64,000 nt of DNA from Poriferisulfidus sp963668445 (GTDB taxonomy: Bacteria > Pseudomonadota > Gammaproteobacteria > Poriferisulfidales > Poriferisulfidaceae). The stretch spans positions 1,488,001 through 1,552,000 of the forward strand of contig OY764335.1 in the NCBI GenBank assembly GCA_963668445.1, read 5' to 3'. Below are positions 34,355-41,742 of the stretch, piece by piece. The position numbers and the translations under genes are program-made. How positions within the stretch are numbered: position 1 is the first letter of the stretch; each line of letters opens with the position of its first letter. The notes beneath the pieces are model-generated. The model was given only the letters and a program-made list of their open reading frames with translations, did not search any database and had not been told where the DNA came from.

Positions 34355-35308
34355 ATGGAACTGAATGAACATCAGCAAGCGTCTCTTGATGCTTTCGACC
34401 GCTACCTCAAGGAGTTGAAAGCGCAATACTGCAAATGCGTTCGATTGGCAGACATTGGAGAGGCCGACCCCGGTGTGTTGGATTTTCCGCGCAAGACGTG
34501 GAACGCACTGAAAGGACGCGGAGAACTGCCACGTGTGAAGAGCCAATATGGGGAACTTGAAGTGCCGCAATACATCCCGCGTCTCGACGCACGAAAGCAG
34601 CCGGTGCCGCATGTCTGCTTTCGAGTGCCAACCGGCAGCGGAAAGATTCTGCTGGCGGCGGCAGCACTGGAACGCCTGCATCCCCAAGCCGGCATCGTGC
34701 TGTGGGCCGTGCCATCCCAAGAAATCTTCCGCCGAACTTGGCGAAGCCTCGCCACCCGCACGCATCCCTGCAGACAAGTGCTAGAGCGAACCAGCGGCGG
34801 GCGTGTGAAACTGTTCCGACAAGGCGACCCGATCTCCCGACTCGATGTCGTGAACCATCTCTGCCTACTGCCAATTATGCTGCAAGCATTAGGCGAAAAA
34901 GAGGCCGCGGACCTCCCCAAAATCATTCGCGATTCAGGCAAATATCCCGGCTTCTTCCCTATCACTGATGGCGAGCCGGCCAACCAGAAGATGATTGAAG
35001 AGCATCCCGACTTGCATGTACACGATCTCAGCGACTCCGCTCCGGCTAAATTCGTCAAGCGCAGCCTTTTCAATGTCCTGAAGATCTCCCGGCCCATCGT
35101 CATTCTCGACGAGGCGCACCATGTCTGCCCCGCAATATGCCGCAAGCGGCTCTGCGACCTCAATCCTCGCATTATGATCGAACTCTCGACGATGCCCGCC
35201 TCCAACGCCAGCAATGTTCTGGCGGATATGTCCGACGAGGACATCGCACGATTCGAAACTGAGGCCCGGATTCCGCTCCAGCATTTCGGACAGCAGAGCG
35301 GAGGCTGA
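34355..35308 (+). pseudogene. Truncated type III restriction (Res) / DEAD-box helicase remnant
   Basis: This 317-codon frame resembles the first part of a type III restriction subunit helicase. It has VPHVCFRVPTGSGKILLAA (motif I) and PIVILDEAHHVCPA (DEAH box), then breaks off soon after a degenerate motif III-like stretch (IMIELSTMPASNASNVL). Intact family members are roughly 850-1000 residues, so the second helicase lobe and the nuclease domain are gone. Motif I also has isoleucine where threonine or serine is expected after GSGK. No methyltransferase (mod) gene is nearby. It lies 27 nt after hsdR and marks the right edge of the defence island. A short functional helicase is unlikely. Confidence 0.75.
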
Positions 35309-35415
35309 TTGCGCCACGGGCCGCCTCGCGGCCCCCAAGACCGGAACACGGACATCCGCCTTGCCCCCCGGGCCGCCCCCTGCCCCAGCCAGAGGGAGTG
35401 CCTCGCCCCCCGATT

Positions 35416-35424
35416 TGCTACAAT
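35416..35424 (+). promoter_or_regulatory. Probable dsr operon promoter, extended -10 TGC-TACAAT
   Basis: It lies in the 258-nt gap before dsrA and repeats the ATTTGCTACAAT seen at 8347-8358. It would give a leader of about 135 nt. No -35 is evident. Another possible -10 (TATCCT, 35522-35527) lies nearer dsrA. Confidence 0.45.
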
Positions 35425-35446
35425 CCCGACCGGAAGAACCCCTGCG

Positions 35447-35476
35447 CCTAACCCTTAGGGGATAGGGGCGGGTTTT
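35447..35476 (+). promoter_or_regulatory. Hairpin with T-run in the dsr leader
   Basis: CCTAA (35447-35451) pairs with TTAGG (35455-35459) across a CCC loop, inside flanking CCCCT and AGGGG tracts, with TTTT at 35473-35476. It could end transcription from the restriction island, or act as an attenuator if the promoter at 35416 is used. Confidence 0.35.
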
Positions 35477-35566
35477 CGAGGATTTGCCTATAGTGGAATT
35501 TATCTTTTCCATTAAATAACTTATCCTATGCCGTGGCGAAACGCGCCCGAAAGGAGGATCACGATC

Positions 35567-36832
35567 ATGCCCGATCAAAAACACGATACGCCCATGCTGG
35601 ACGAGCTGGAGCAAGGCCCTTGGCCGAGCTTCATTTCCGGCATTAAACGGCTCCGCGACCAGCATCCGGACGAGCGGATCAACGGTGTCGCCAACGACCT
35701 GCTGGGGCAGCTGGAGCATTCCTACGAGACCCGCAAGGGCTATTGGAAGGGCGGCACCGTCAGCGTCTTCGGCTACGGCAGCGGCATCATCCCGCGCTTC
35801 TCCGAAGTCGGCGACGCCTTCCCCGATTCGCGCGAATTCCACACCCTGCGCGTGCAGCCTCCGGCCGGCAACTACTACACCACCGACGTCCTCCGCCAGC
35901 TGGGCGAGAGCTGGGAGCGCTGGGGCTCCGGCCTGGTGACCTTCCACGGGCAGACCGGCAACATCATGTTCATCGGCGCCAGCACCGAGAACACCCAGCA
36001 CTTCTTCGACGAGATCAACGACTACGGCTTCGACCTCGGCGGCGCAGGCCCATGCGTCCGCACCGGCATGTCGTGCGTCGGCTCCGCCCGCTGCGAGCAG
36101 TCCAATGCGGACGAGATGCGCATCCACCGCACGCTGCTCAACAACTTCACCGACGACGTGCACCGCCCGGCGCTGCCGTACAAGTTCAAGTTCAAGGTGT
36201 CCGGCTGCGCCAACGACTGCATGAACTCCATCGAACGGGCCGACTTCTCAATCATCGGCACTTGGCGCGACGACATGAAGGTGGATCAGGACGCCGTCGC
36301 CGGCTACCTCGATACCAAGGGCCGCCAGTACGTGATCGACAACGTGATCGCGCGCTGCCCGACCAACGCCCTGTCGCTCTCCGACGACAACCGGCTGCAG
36401 GTCGACAACCGCAACTGCGTGCGTTGCATGCACTGCTTGAACGTGCTGCCCAAGGCGCTGTCGCCGGGCGACGACAAGGGCGTGTCGGTCCTGATCGGCG
36501 GCAAGCGCACCCTGAAGATCGGCGACCTGATGGGCACCATGATCGTCCCGTTCATGAAGCTCGAGACCGAAGAGGACTACGAGCAGCTGGTGGAGATGGC
36601 CGAGGAGACCATCGACTTCTGGGCCGAGAACGGCCTGGAGCACGAGCGCTGCGGGGAAATGATCGAGCGCATCGGCTTGGTCAACTTCCTGGAAGGCATC
36701 GGCGTGGATGTCGATCCGAACATGATCAACGAGCCGCGCACCAGTTCCTATGTGCGCACCGACGACTGGGAGGAAGAGGCCGAGAAGTGGTTCCAGCGCA
36801 AGGCCGAACAATCCCAGGCCGCAGCGGCCTGA
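35567..36832 (+). CDS. dsrA: Reverse dissimilatory sulfite reductase alpha subunit DsrA
   Basis: With DsrB this cytoplasmic siroheme enzyme oxidises sulfane sulfur delivered by DsrC to sulfite. The 421-residue protein has the sulfite-reductase fold, with cluster/siroheme cysteines C170 and C176 (SCVGSARC) and C214 and C218 (GCANDCMN). An inserted ferredoxin domain carries NCVRCMHCLN near residues 283-291. The start at 35567 has a near-perfect Shine-Dalgarno (AAGGAGG at 35551-35557); the ATG at 35528 lies upstream of it and is rejected. It is the first gene of dsrABEFHCMKLJOPN. The oxidative (reverse) direction is inferred from dsrE-F-H and dsrL. Confidence 0.97.
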   Translation: MPDQKHDTPMLDELEQGPWPSFISGIKRLRDQHPDERINGVANDLLGQLEHSYETRKGYWKGGTVSVFGYGSGIIPRFSEVGDAFPDSREFHTLRVQPPAGNYYTTDVLRQLGESWERWGSGLVTFHGQTGNIMFIGASTENTQHFFDEINDYGFDLGGAGPCVRTGMSCVGSARCEQSNADEMRIHRTLLNNFTDDVHRPALPYKFKFKVSGCANDCMNSIERADFSIIGTWRDDMKVDQDAVAGYLDTKGRQYVIDNVIARCPTNALSLSDDNRLQVDNRNCVRCMHCLNVLPKALSPGDDKGVSVLIGGKRTLKIGDLMGTMIVPFMKLETEEDYEQLVEMAEETIDFWAENGLEHERCGEMIERIGLVNFLEGIGVDVDPNMINEPRTSSYVRTDDWEEEAEKWFQRKAEQSQAAAA

Positions 36833-36847
36833 CCGGGAGGACGCGCC

Positions 36848-37921
36848 ATGGCTATGGACCACCGCCAGCCCATCGAGTCCGGTTGCCCGGACGGCTTCCA
36901 GTACCTGCACCCGCTGATGCGCAAGCATTACGGGAACTGGGCCTACCACGATGACCCGCGCCCCGGCGTGCTGCGCCATGTCGCCCGCAACGGTGAGGCG
37001 ATCTGGACCGTGCGGGCCGGCACCCAGCGCATTCTGGACGTGTTCACGCTGCGCAAACTGTGCGACATCGGCGACGAGTTCGCCGAAGGCTACGTGCGCT
37101 TCACCATCCGCAGCAACATCGAGTACATGGTGGCGGACGAGGCCAAGGTGGAGCCGCTGATCGGCGCCTTGGAGGACTCCGGCTTCGTGGTCGGCGGCAC
37201 CAAGAACTCGGTGGCCATGATCTCGCACACTCAAGGCTGGCTGCACTGCGACATCCCCGGCACCGACGCCTCCGGCGTGGTCAAGGCGATGATGGACGAG
37301 CTGATCGACGAGTTCCGCGGCTGGAACATGCCCAACCGCGTGCACATCACCACCTCCTGCTGCCAGATCAACTGCGGCGGCCAAGGCGACATCGCGATCA
37401 ACGTGCAGCACACCAAGCCGCCCAAGATCAACCACGATCTGGTCTCCAACGTCTGCGAGCGGCCGTCGGTGGTGGCGCGCTGCCCGGTGGCGGCGATCCG
37501 CCCGGCTCTGGTCAACAACAAGCCCTCGCTGGAAGTCGACGAGAAGAAGTGCATCTGCTGCGGCGCCTGCTACCCGCCCTGCCCGCCGATGCAGATCAAC
37601 GACCCGGAGCACACCAAGCTGGCGATCTGGGTCGGCGGCAACCATTCCAACGCCCGCGGCAAGCCGACGTTCCAGAAGCTGGTCGCGGCCGGCATCCCCA
37701 ACAACCCGCCGCGCTGGCCGGAAGCCACCGCCGTGGTCAAGCGCATCCTGCGCGCCTACCGCGACGACGCCCGCGACTGGGAGCGCATCAACGACTGGGT
37801 CGAACGCATCGGCTGGCCGCAGTTCTTCGAAAGCACCGGCCTGCCGTTCACCAAGTTCCACATCAACAACTGGCGGGGCTCGCGCTCCAGCCTCAACGCC
37901 TCGGCGCACATCCATTTCTGA
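36848..37921 (+). CDS. dsrB: Reverse dissimilatory sulfite reductase beta subunit DsrB
   Basis: This 357-residue partner of DsrA begins 15 nt after it with GGGAGGA upstream. It carries the cluster motif TTSCCQINCGGQGDIA (residues 169-182) and C203 and C212 regions that complete the siroheme site. The ferredoxin motif CICCGACYPPC lies at 235-245. In the alpha2beta2 enzyme, DsrB carries the catalytically active siroheme. The C-terminus (NNWRGSRSSLNASAHIHF) is typical of proteobacterial oxidative DsrB. Confidence 0.97.
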   Translation: MAMDHRQPIESGCPDGFQYLHPLMRKHYGNWAYHDDPRPGVLRHVARNGEAIWTVRAGTQRILDVFTLRKLCDIGDEFAEGYVRFTIRSNIEYMVADEAKVEPLIGALEDSGFVVGGTKNSVAMISHTQGWLHCDIPGTDASGVVKAMMDELIDEFRGWNMPNRVHITTSCCQINCGGQGDIAINVQHTKPPKINHDLVSNVCERPSVVARCPVAAIRPALVNNKPSLEVDEKKCICCGACYPPCPPMQINDPEHTKLAIWVGGNHSNARGKPTFQKLVAAGIPNNPPRWPEATAVVKRILRAYRDDARDWERINDWVERIGWPQFFESTGLPFTKFHINNWRGSRSSLNASAHIHF

Positions 37922-37947
37922 GTGCCGCGCCTGCATGGGGCCACCTC

Positions 37948-38340
37948 GTGAAATTCGGCATCGTGGTCAACGAAGGACCGTACCAGCACCAATCCTCGGA
38001 CAGCGCGTACCAATTCGCCAAGGCTGCGCTGGCCGCCGGGCATGAGGTGTTCCGCGTCTTCTTCTACCACGACGGCGTCAACAACGGCACCCGGCTGACC
38101 GTCCCGCCGCAGGACGACCGCAACGTCGTCGAGCGCTGGTCGGAACTGGCGCAGGAGCACGAACTGGACTTGGTGCTGTGCGTCGCCGCCGCGCAGCGGC
38201 GCGGACTCTTGGACGCCGACGAAGCGAAACGCAACGGCAAGGACGCCGACAACATCGCGCCGGGCTTCCGCATCTCCGGCTTGGGGCAACTGATCGAAGC
38301 CGCCATCCAGTCGGACCGGCTGGTCACCTTCGGAGACTGA
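37948..38340 (+). CDS. dsrE: Sulfurtransferase subunit DsrE
   Basis: This 130-residue protein is the persulfide-accepting subunit of the cytoplasmic DsrE2F2H2 complex, which passes sulfur to DsrC. The start VKFGIVVNEGPYQHQSSDSA (GTG at 37948) matches DsrE/TusD proteins. The active cysteine lies in LDLVLCVAAAQRRGLLD. Presence of dsrEFH is specific to sulfur oxidisers and argues that this dsr set runs in the oxidative direction. The frame is open far upstream inside dsrB, but homology starts here. Confidence 0.94.
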   Translation: MKFGIVVNEGPYQHQSSDSAYQFAKAALAAGHEVFRVFFYHDGVNNGTRLTVPPQDDRNVVERWSELAQEHELDLVLCVAAAQRRGLLDADEAKRNGKDADNIAPGFRISGLGQLIEAAIQSDRLVTFGD

Positions 38341-38343
38341 ACC

Positions 38344-38757
38344 GTGAGCGAAGGCGCCGTCAAGAAGCTGATGTACGTCAACCGCAAGGCCCCGTACGGC
38401 ACGGTCTACGCGCTGGAGTCGCTGGAAGTGGTGCTGATCGGCGCCGCCTTCGACCAGCAGGTCAGCCTCGCGTTCGTGGACGACGGCGTGTTCCAGCTGA
38501 CCCGCGACCAAAGCACCGACGGCATCGGCATGAAGAACTTCTCGTCGACCTACAAGGCGCTGGGCGACTACGACGTGCGCGACATCTACATCGAGCGCGA
38601 ATCGCTGGAGGCGCGCGGCCTTAGCCTGGACGACCTGCAGCCGCTCACCTACGAAGACGAGGACGACGACTGGGCGGAAAAGGACTCCATCCGCGTCGTC
38701 GACAGCCGCGAACTGGCCGCCCTGATGGCGCAGCAGGACGTGGTGCTGAGTTTCTGA
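38344..38757 (+). CDS. dsrF: Sulfurtransferase complex subunit DsrF
   Basis: This 137-residue DsrE-family protein begins at a GTG 3 nt after dsrE. It shows the DsrF/TusC pattern: KLMYVNRKAPYGTVYALESL, then LIGAAFDQQVSLAFVDDGVF and FSSTYKALGDYDV. It has no cysteine, as expected for DsrF, which is structural in the DsrEFH hexamer. It lies between dsrE and dsrH in the usual order. Confidence 0.93.
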   Translation: MSEGAVKKLMYVNRKAPYGTVYALESLEVVLIGAAFDQQVSLAFVDDGVFQLTRDQSTDGIGMKNFSSTYKALGDYDVRDIYIERESLEARGLSLDDLQPLTYEDEDDDWAEKDSIRVVDSRELAALMAQQDVVLSF

Positions 38758-38760
38758 GCC

Positions 38761-39063
38761 ATGCTGCACATCGTCAACAAGTCGCCGTTCGAGCGCAACG
38801 CCCTGCAGACCTGCCTGCGGCTGGCCGGCGACGGCCACGCGGTGCTGCTGATCGAGGACGCCGTGATCGCCGCTCTGGACAGCACCGAGCCGGCCGCGAC
38901 GCTCAAGGATGCCATGCAACGCCTGTCGGTCTACGCGCTGGGCCCGGACCTGGCCGCGCGCGGACTGTCTGAAGACCGACTCATCGATGGCCTCGAAGCC
39001 GTCGATTACGACCGATTCGTCGCGCTCGCCTGCGAGCACGACGCCACCCAATCCTGGCTATAA
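38761..39063 (+). CDS. dsrH: Sulfurtransferase complex subunit DsrH
   Basis: This 100-residue DsrH/TusB-family protein starts 3 nt after dsrF. The N-terminal MLHIVNKSPFERNALQTCLR and the GHAVLLIEDAVIAA segment are characteristic. A cysteine at residue 18 is in a different place from the DsrE active site. It completes the DsrEFH complex that mobilises sulfur from low-molecular-weight persulfides or rhodanese/TusA donors and hands it to DsrC. Confidence 0.93.
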   Translation: MLHIVNKSPFERNALQTCLRLAGDGHAVLLIEDAVIAALDSTEPAATLKDAMQRLSVYALGPDLAARGLSEDRLIDGLEAVDYDRFVALACEHDATQSWL

Positions 39064-39095
39064 CAAAAGTCTCACCGACCAAGGAGGATGACACC

Positions 39096-39428
39096 ATGCC
39101 ACTCGAAGTCAACGGCAAAAGCTATGAAACCGACGAAGAAGGCTATCTCGCCAACATCAGCGAATGGGAGCCGGCCCTCGCCGACGCCATGGCCCAGGCC
39201 GACGGCGCCGAACTCAGCGACAACCACTGGGAAGTCATCAACTTCCTGCGCGAATACTACGAAGAGTACCAAATCGCGCCAGCGGTACGCGTCCTGACCA
39301 AGGCCATCGGCAAGAAGCTGGGCAAGGACAAGGGCAACAGCAAGTACCTGTACGAACTGTTCCCGTACGGCCCGGCCAAGCAGGCCTGCAAATACGCCGG
39401 ACTGCCGAAGCCGACCGGCTGCGTCTGA
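39096..39428 (+). CDS. dsrC: Sulfur carrier protein DsrC
   Basis: This 110-residue cytoplasmic carrier is the substrate-presenting partner of DsrAB, and its trisulfide form is processed by DsrMKJOP. The flexible C-terminal arm CKYAGLPKPTGCV holds both required cysteines eleven residues apart, the last being penultimate. Other conserved stretches are EVNGKSYETDEEGYLANISE and NHWEVINFLREYYEEYQIAP. GGAGG precedes the ATG. It contrasts with the cysteine-free homologue at 23958-24296. Confidence 0.97.
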   Translation: MPLEVNGKSYETDEEGYLANISEWEPALADAMAQADGAELSDNHWEVINFLREYYEEYQIAPAVRVLTKAIGKKLGKDKGNSKYLYELFPYGPAKQACKYAGLPKPTGCV

Positions 39429-39461
39429 CGCGAAGCGGCCGGCCCGCAGGAGGAGGCAGGT

Positions 39462-40199
39462 ATGGACCTGGCGAGCTTGGCCATGGCTGTTCTGTACTAC
39501 GCCGCCGCCGCGGTGCTGGTGCTGGGCGTCGCCGCCCGCATTCGCCGCTATGCCGCCGCGCCGGCGCCGCTGAAGATTCCGACCACCCCGGCGCCCACCA
39601 GCCGCTTCGGCGTCGCCCTGCGCATGCTGCGCGAACTGACCCTGTTCGAGAGCCTGTTCAAGTCCAACAAGTGGACCTGGCTGTTCGGCTGGCTGTTCCA
39701 TTTCGGCCTGCTGCTGGTGCTGCTGCGCCACCTGCGCTACTTCACCGACCCGGTCTGGGGCTGGGTGGCCTTCCTGCAGCCGTTCGGCAAATACGCCTCG
39801 CTGGCCATGGTCGCCGGCCTGCTGGGCCTATGGCTGCGGCGCCTGGCCGTGGATCGCGTGCGCTACATCTCCGCGCCGTCCGACCACCTGATGCTGGCCC
39901 TGCTAATCGCCATCGGCGCCACCGGCATCGCCATGAGCTTCGCCACCGGCACCGACGTGGTCGCGGTCAAGGTCTTCTTCCTCGGCCTGATGCGGTTCGA
40001 CTGGCAACCGCTGCCGGCCGACCCTTTGCTCTACGCGCATCTGGCTCTGGTGGCCGCGCTGATGCTGGTGTTCCCGTTCAGCAAGCTGCTGCACGCCCCG
40101 GGCATCTTCTTCAGCCCGACCCGCAACCAGGTCGACAACCCCCGCGAGCGGCGCCATGTCGCCGCCTGGGCGCTCAAGCTTGAGAAAGACAATGGCTGA
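39462..40199 (+). CDS. dsrM: DsrM, membrane cytochrome b subunit of DsrMKJOP
   Basis: This 245-residue membrane protein has about five to six hydrophobic segments and belongs to the NarI-like cytochrome b family. Histidines suited to heme ligation occur in WLFHFGLLLVLLRHLRYF and in the C-terminal part (YAHLALVAALMLVFPFSKLLH). It transfers electrons between the quinone pool and DsrK, linked to DsrC oxidation state. GGAGGAGG upstream fixes the start. Its end overlaps dsrK by 8 nt. Confidence 0.93.
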   Translation: MDLASLAMAVLYYAAAAVLVLGVAARIRRYAAAPAPLKIPTTPAPTSRFGVALRMLRELTLFESLFKSNKWTWLFGWLFHFGLLLVLLRHLRYFTDPVWGWVAFLQPFGKYASLAMVAGLLGLWLRRLAVDRVRYISAPSDHLMLALLIAIGATGIAMSFATGTDVVAVKVFFLGLMRFDWQPLPADPLLYAHLALVAALMLVFPFSKLLHAPGIFFSPTRNQVDNPRERRHVAAWALKLEKDNG

Positions 40200-41721
40200 G
40201 CCCGCGTTCGACGTCCCGGAACTGAAGCCCTACCCGGTCATCCCGAAGCTGGCCGAGGGCGCGATGGCGCACAGCCAGCCGTTCGTCGCCAAGCCCGATT
40301 TCCAAGAGCCGCTCGGCTTCCCCGGCGAACTGGTCGACGACTGGCAGGAAGTGGCCGTCGAGAAGATGGGCGAACTCGCCTCCCGCTACCGCTCGCTGCA
40401 GGTGTTTCTCGACTCCTGCGTGAAATGCGGCGCCTGCACCGACAAGTGCCACTACTATCTGGGCACCACCGACCCCAAGAACATGCCGGTGGCGCGCCAA
40501 GACCTGTTCCGCAAGGTGTACCGGCGCTACCACACGTTCGCCGGGCGCCACTTCCCGTGGCTGGTCGGCGCCGAAGACCTGACCGAAGAAGTGCTGGACG
40601 ACTGGTACAAATACTTCCACCAGTGCTCGCAGTGCCGCCGCTGCTCGGTGTACTGCCCGTACGGCATCGACACGGCGGAAATCTCGATGGCGGCGCGCGA
40701 AGTCATGGATTCGATCGGCAAGGGCCAGAAGTACTGCAACGAGATCATCGGCAAGGTGCACACCCTCGGCAACAACCTCGGCCTGCCGCAGCCGGCCCTG
40801 CTGGATACGCTGGAGGGGCTGGCCGAAGAAGTGGAGGAGGATACTGAAGTGGCAGTGCCGTTCCCGTTGGACCGGAAGGGCGCGGACATCCTGCTGGTCA
40901 CGCCGTCGGCCGACTTCTTCGCCGAGCCGCACGTCGACGGCCTGATCGGCTACGCCAAGGTGCTGCACGAGGCCGGACTGTCGTGGACCCTGAGTTCACA
41001 CGCCTCCGAGGCCGCCAACTTCGGCATGTTCATCGGCAGCTACGAAAACATGCGCAAGCTGGCGCTGCGCATCCGCGAAGCGGCTCTGGAACTGGGCGTG
41101 AAGCGCATCGTGTTCGGCGAATGCGGCCATGCCTGGCGCGTCGCCTACAGCTTCCTCAACACGCTGGCCGGACCGTTCGACTTCCTGGACCCCGCCTATC
41201 CGGTGCCGCAGCACATCTGCGAGGTCACGCACGATCTGATCCAGGCCGGCCGCCTGCGGCTGGATCCTTCGCAGAACGACGACATGGTGCTGACCTACCA
41301 CGATTCCTGCAACGTGGCCCGCGCCTCGCGCATGGGCGATGCGCCGGGCGGGCAGTTCGAGATCCCGCGCGCCATCATCCGCGCCTCCTGCAACCATTTC
41401 CACGACATGCCGGCCGACACCGTGCGCGAAGCAACCTACTGCTGCGGCGGCGGCGGCGGGCTGCTGACCGACGACCTGATCGAACTGCGCGTCAAGGGCG
41501 CCCTGCCCCGCATGGAAGCGCTCAAGCACGTCGTCGACCATTACGGCGTCACGCATATGGCCGCCATCTGCGCCATCTGCAAGAGCCAATTCGCCAAGGT
41601 CCTGACCAGCTACGGCTTCCGCATGGACCAGATCGTCAGCGTCCATCAACTGGTCAGCAACGCCATCGTCCTGACCGGCAGCATTCAAGAAAAAGAGGCC
41701 GCGCTCGATGCGGCCGCCTGA
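40192..41721 (+). CDS. dsrK: DsrK, HdrD-like iron-sulfur subunit of DsrMKJOP
   Basis: This 509-residue protein resembles the catalytic subunit of heterodisulfide reductase. Two [4Fe-4S] ferredoxin motifs (CVKCGACTDKCHYY and CSQCRRCSVYCPYG) are followed by the cysteine-rich CCG domain, with YCCGGGGGLLTDD near the C-terminus. It is thought to act on the DsrC disulfide or trisulfide at the cytoplasmic membrane face. The start MAEPAFDVPEL at 40192 overlaps dsrM. Confidence 0.95.
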   Translation: MAEPAFDVPELKPYPVIPKLAEGAMAHSQPFVAKPDFQEPLGFPGELVDDWQEVAVEKMGELASRYRSLQVFLDSCVKCGACTDKCHYYLGTTDPKNMPVARQDLFRKVYRRYHTFAGRHFPWLVGAEDLTEEVLDDWYKYFHQCSQCRRCSVYCPYGIDTAEISMAAREVMDSIGKGQKYCNEIIGKVHTLGNNLGLPQPALLDTLEGLAEEVEEDTEVAVPFPLDRKGADILLVTPSADFFAEPHVDGLIGYAKVLHEAGLSWTLSSHASEAANFGMFIGSYENMRKLALRIREAALELGVKRIVFGECGHAWRVAYSFLNTLAGPFDFLDPAYPVPQHICEVTHDLIQAGRLRLDPSQNDDMVLTYHDSCNVARASRMGDAPGGQFEIPRAIIRASCNHFHDMPADTVREATYCCGGGGGLLTDDLIELRVKGALPRMEALKHVVDHYGVTHMAAICAICKSQFAKVLTSYGFRMDQIVSVHQLVSNAIVLTGSIQEKEAALDAAA

Positions 41722-41742
41722 ACCCCTTCCCGAGGAGACCCC

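Noticed and set aside
34355..35308. A functional helicase or restriction enzyme after hsdR
   Set aside because: It lacks the second helicase lobe and the nuclease domain and has an altered Walker A motif, so it is called a remnant.
24297..35566. A prophage or integrative element as the vehicle of the defence island
   Set aside because: No integrase, transposase, terminal repeats or tRNA attachment site was found at either edge.
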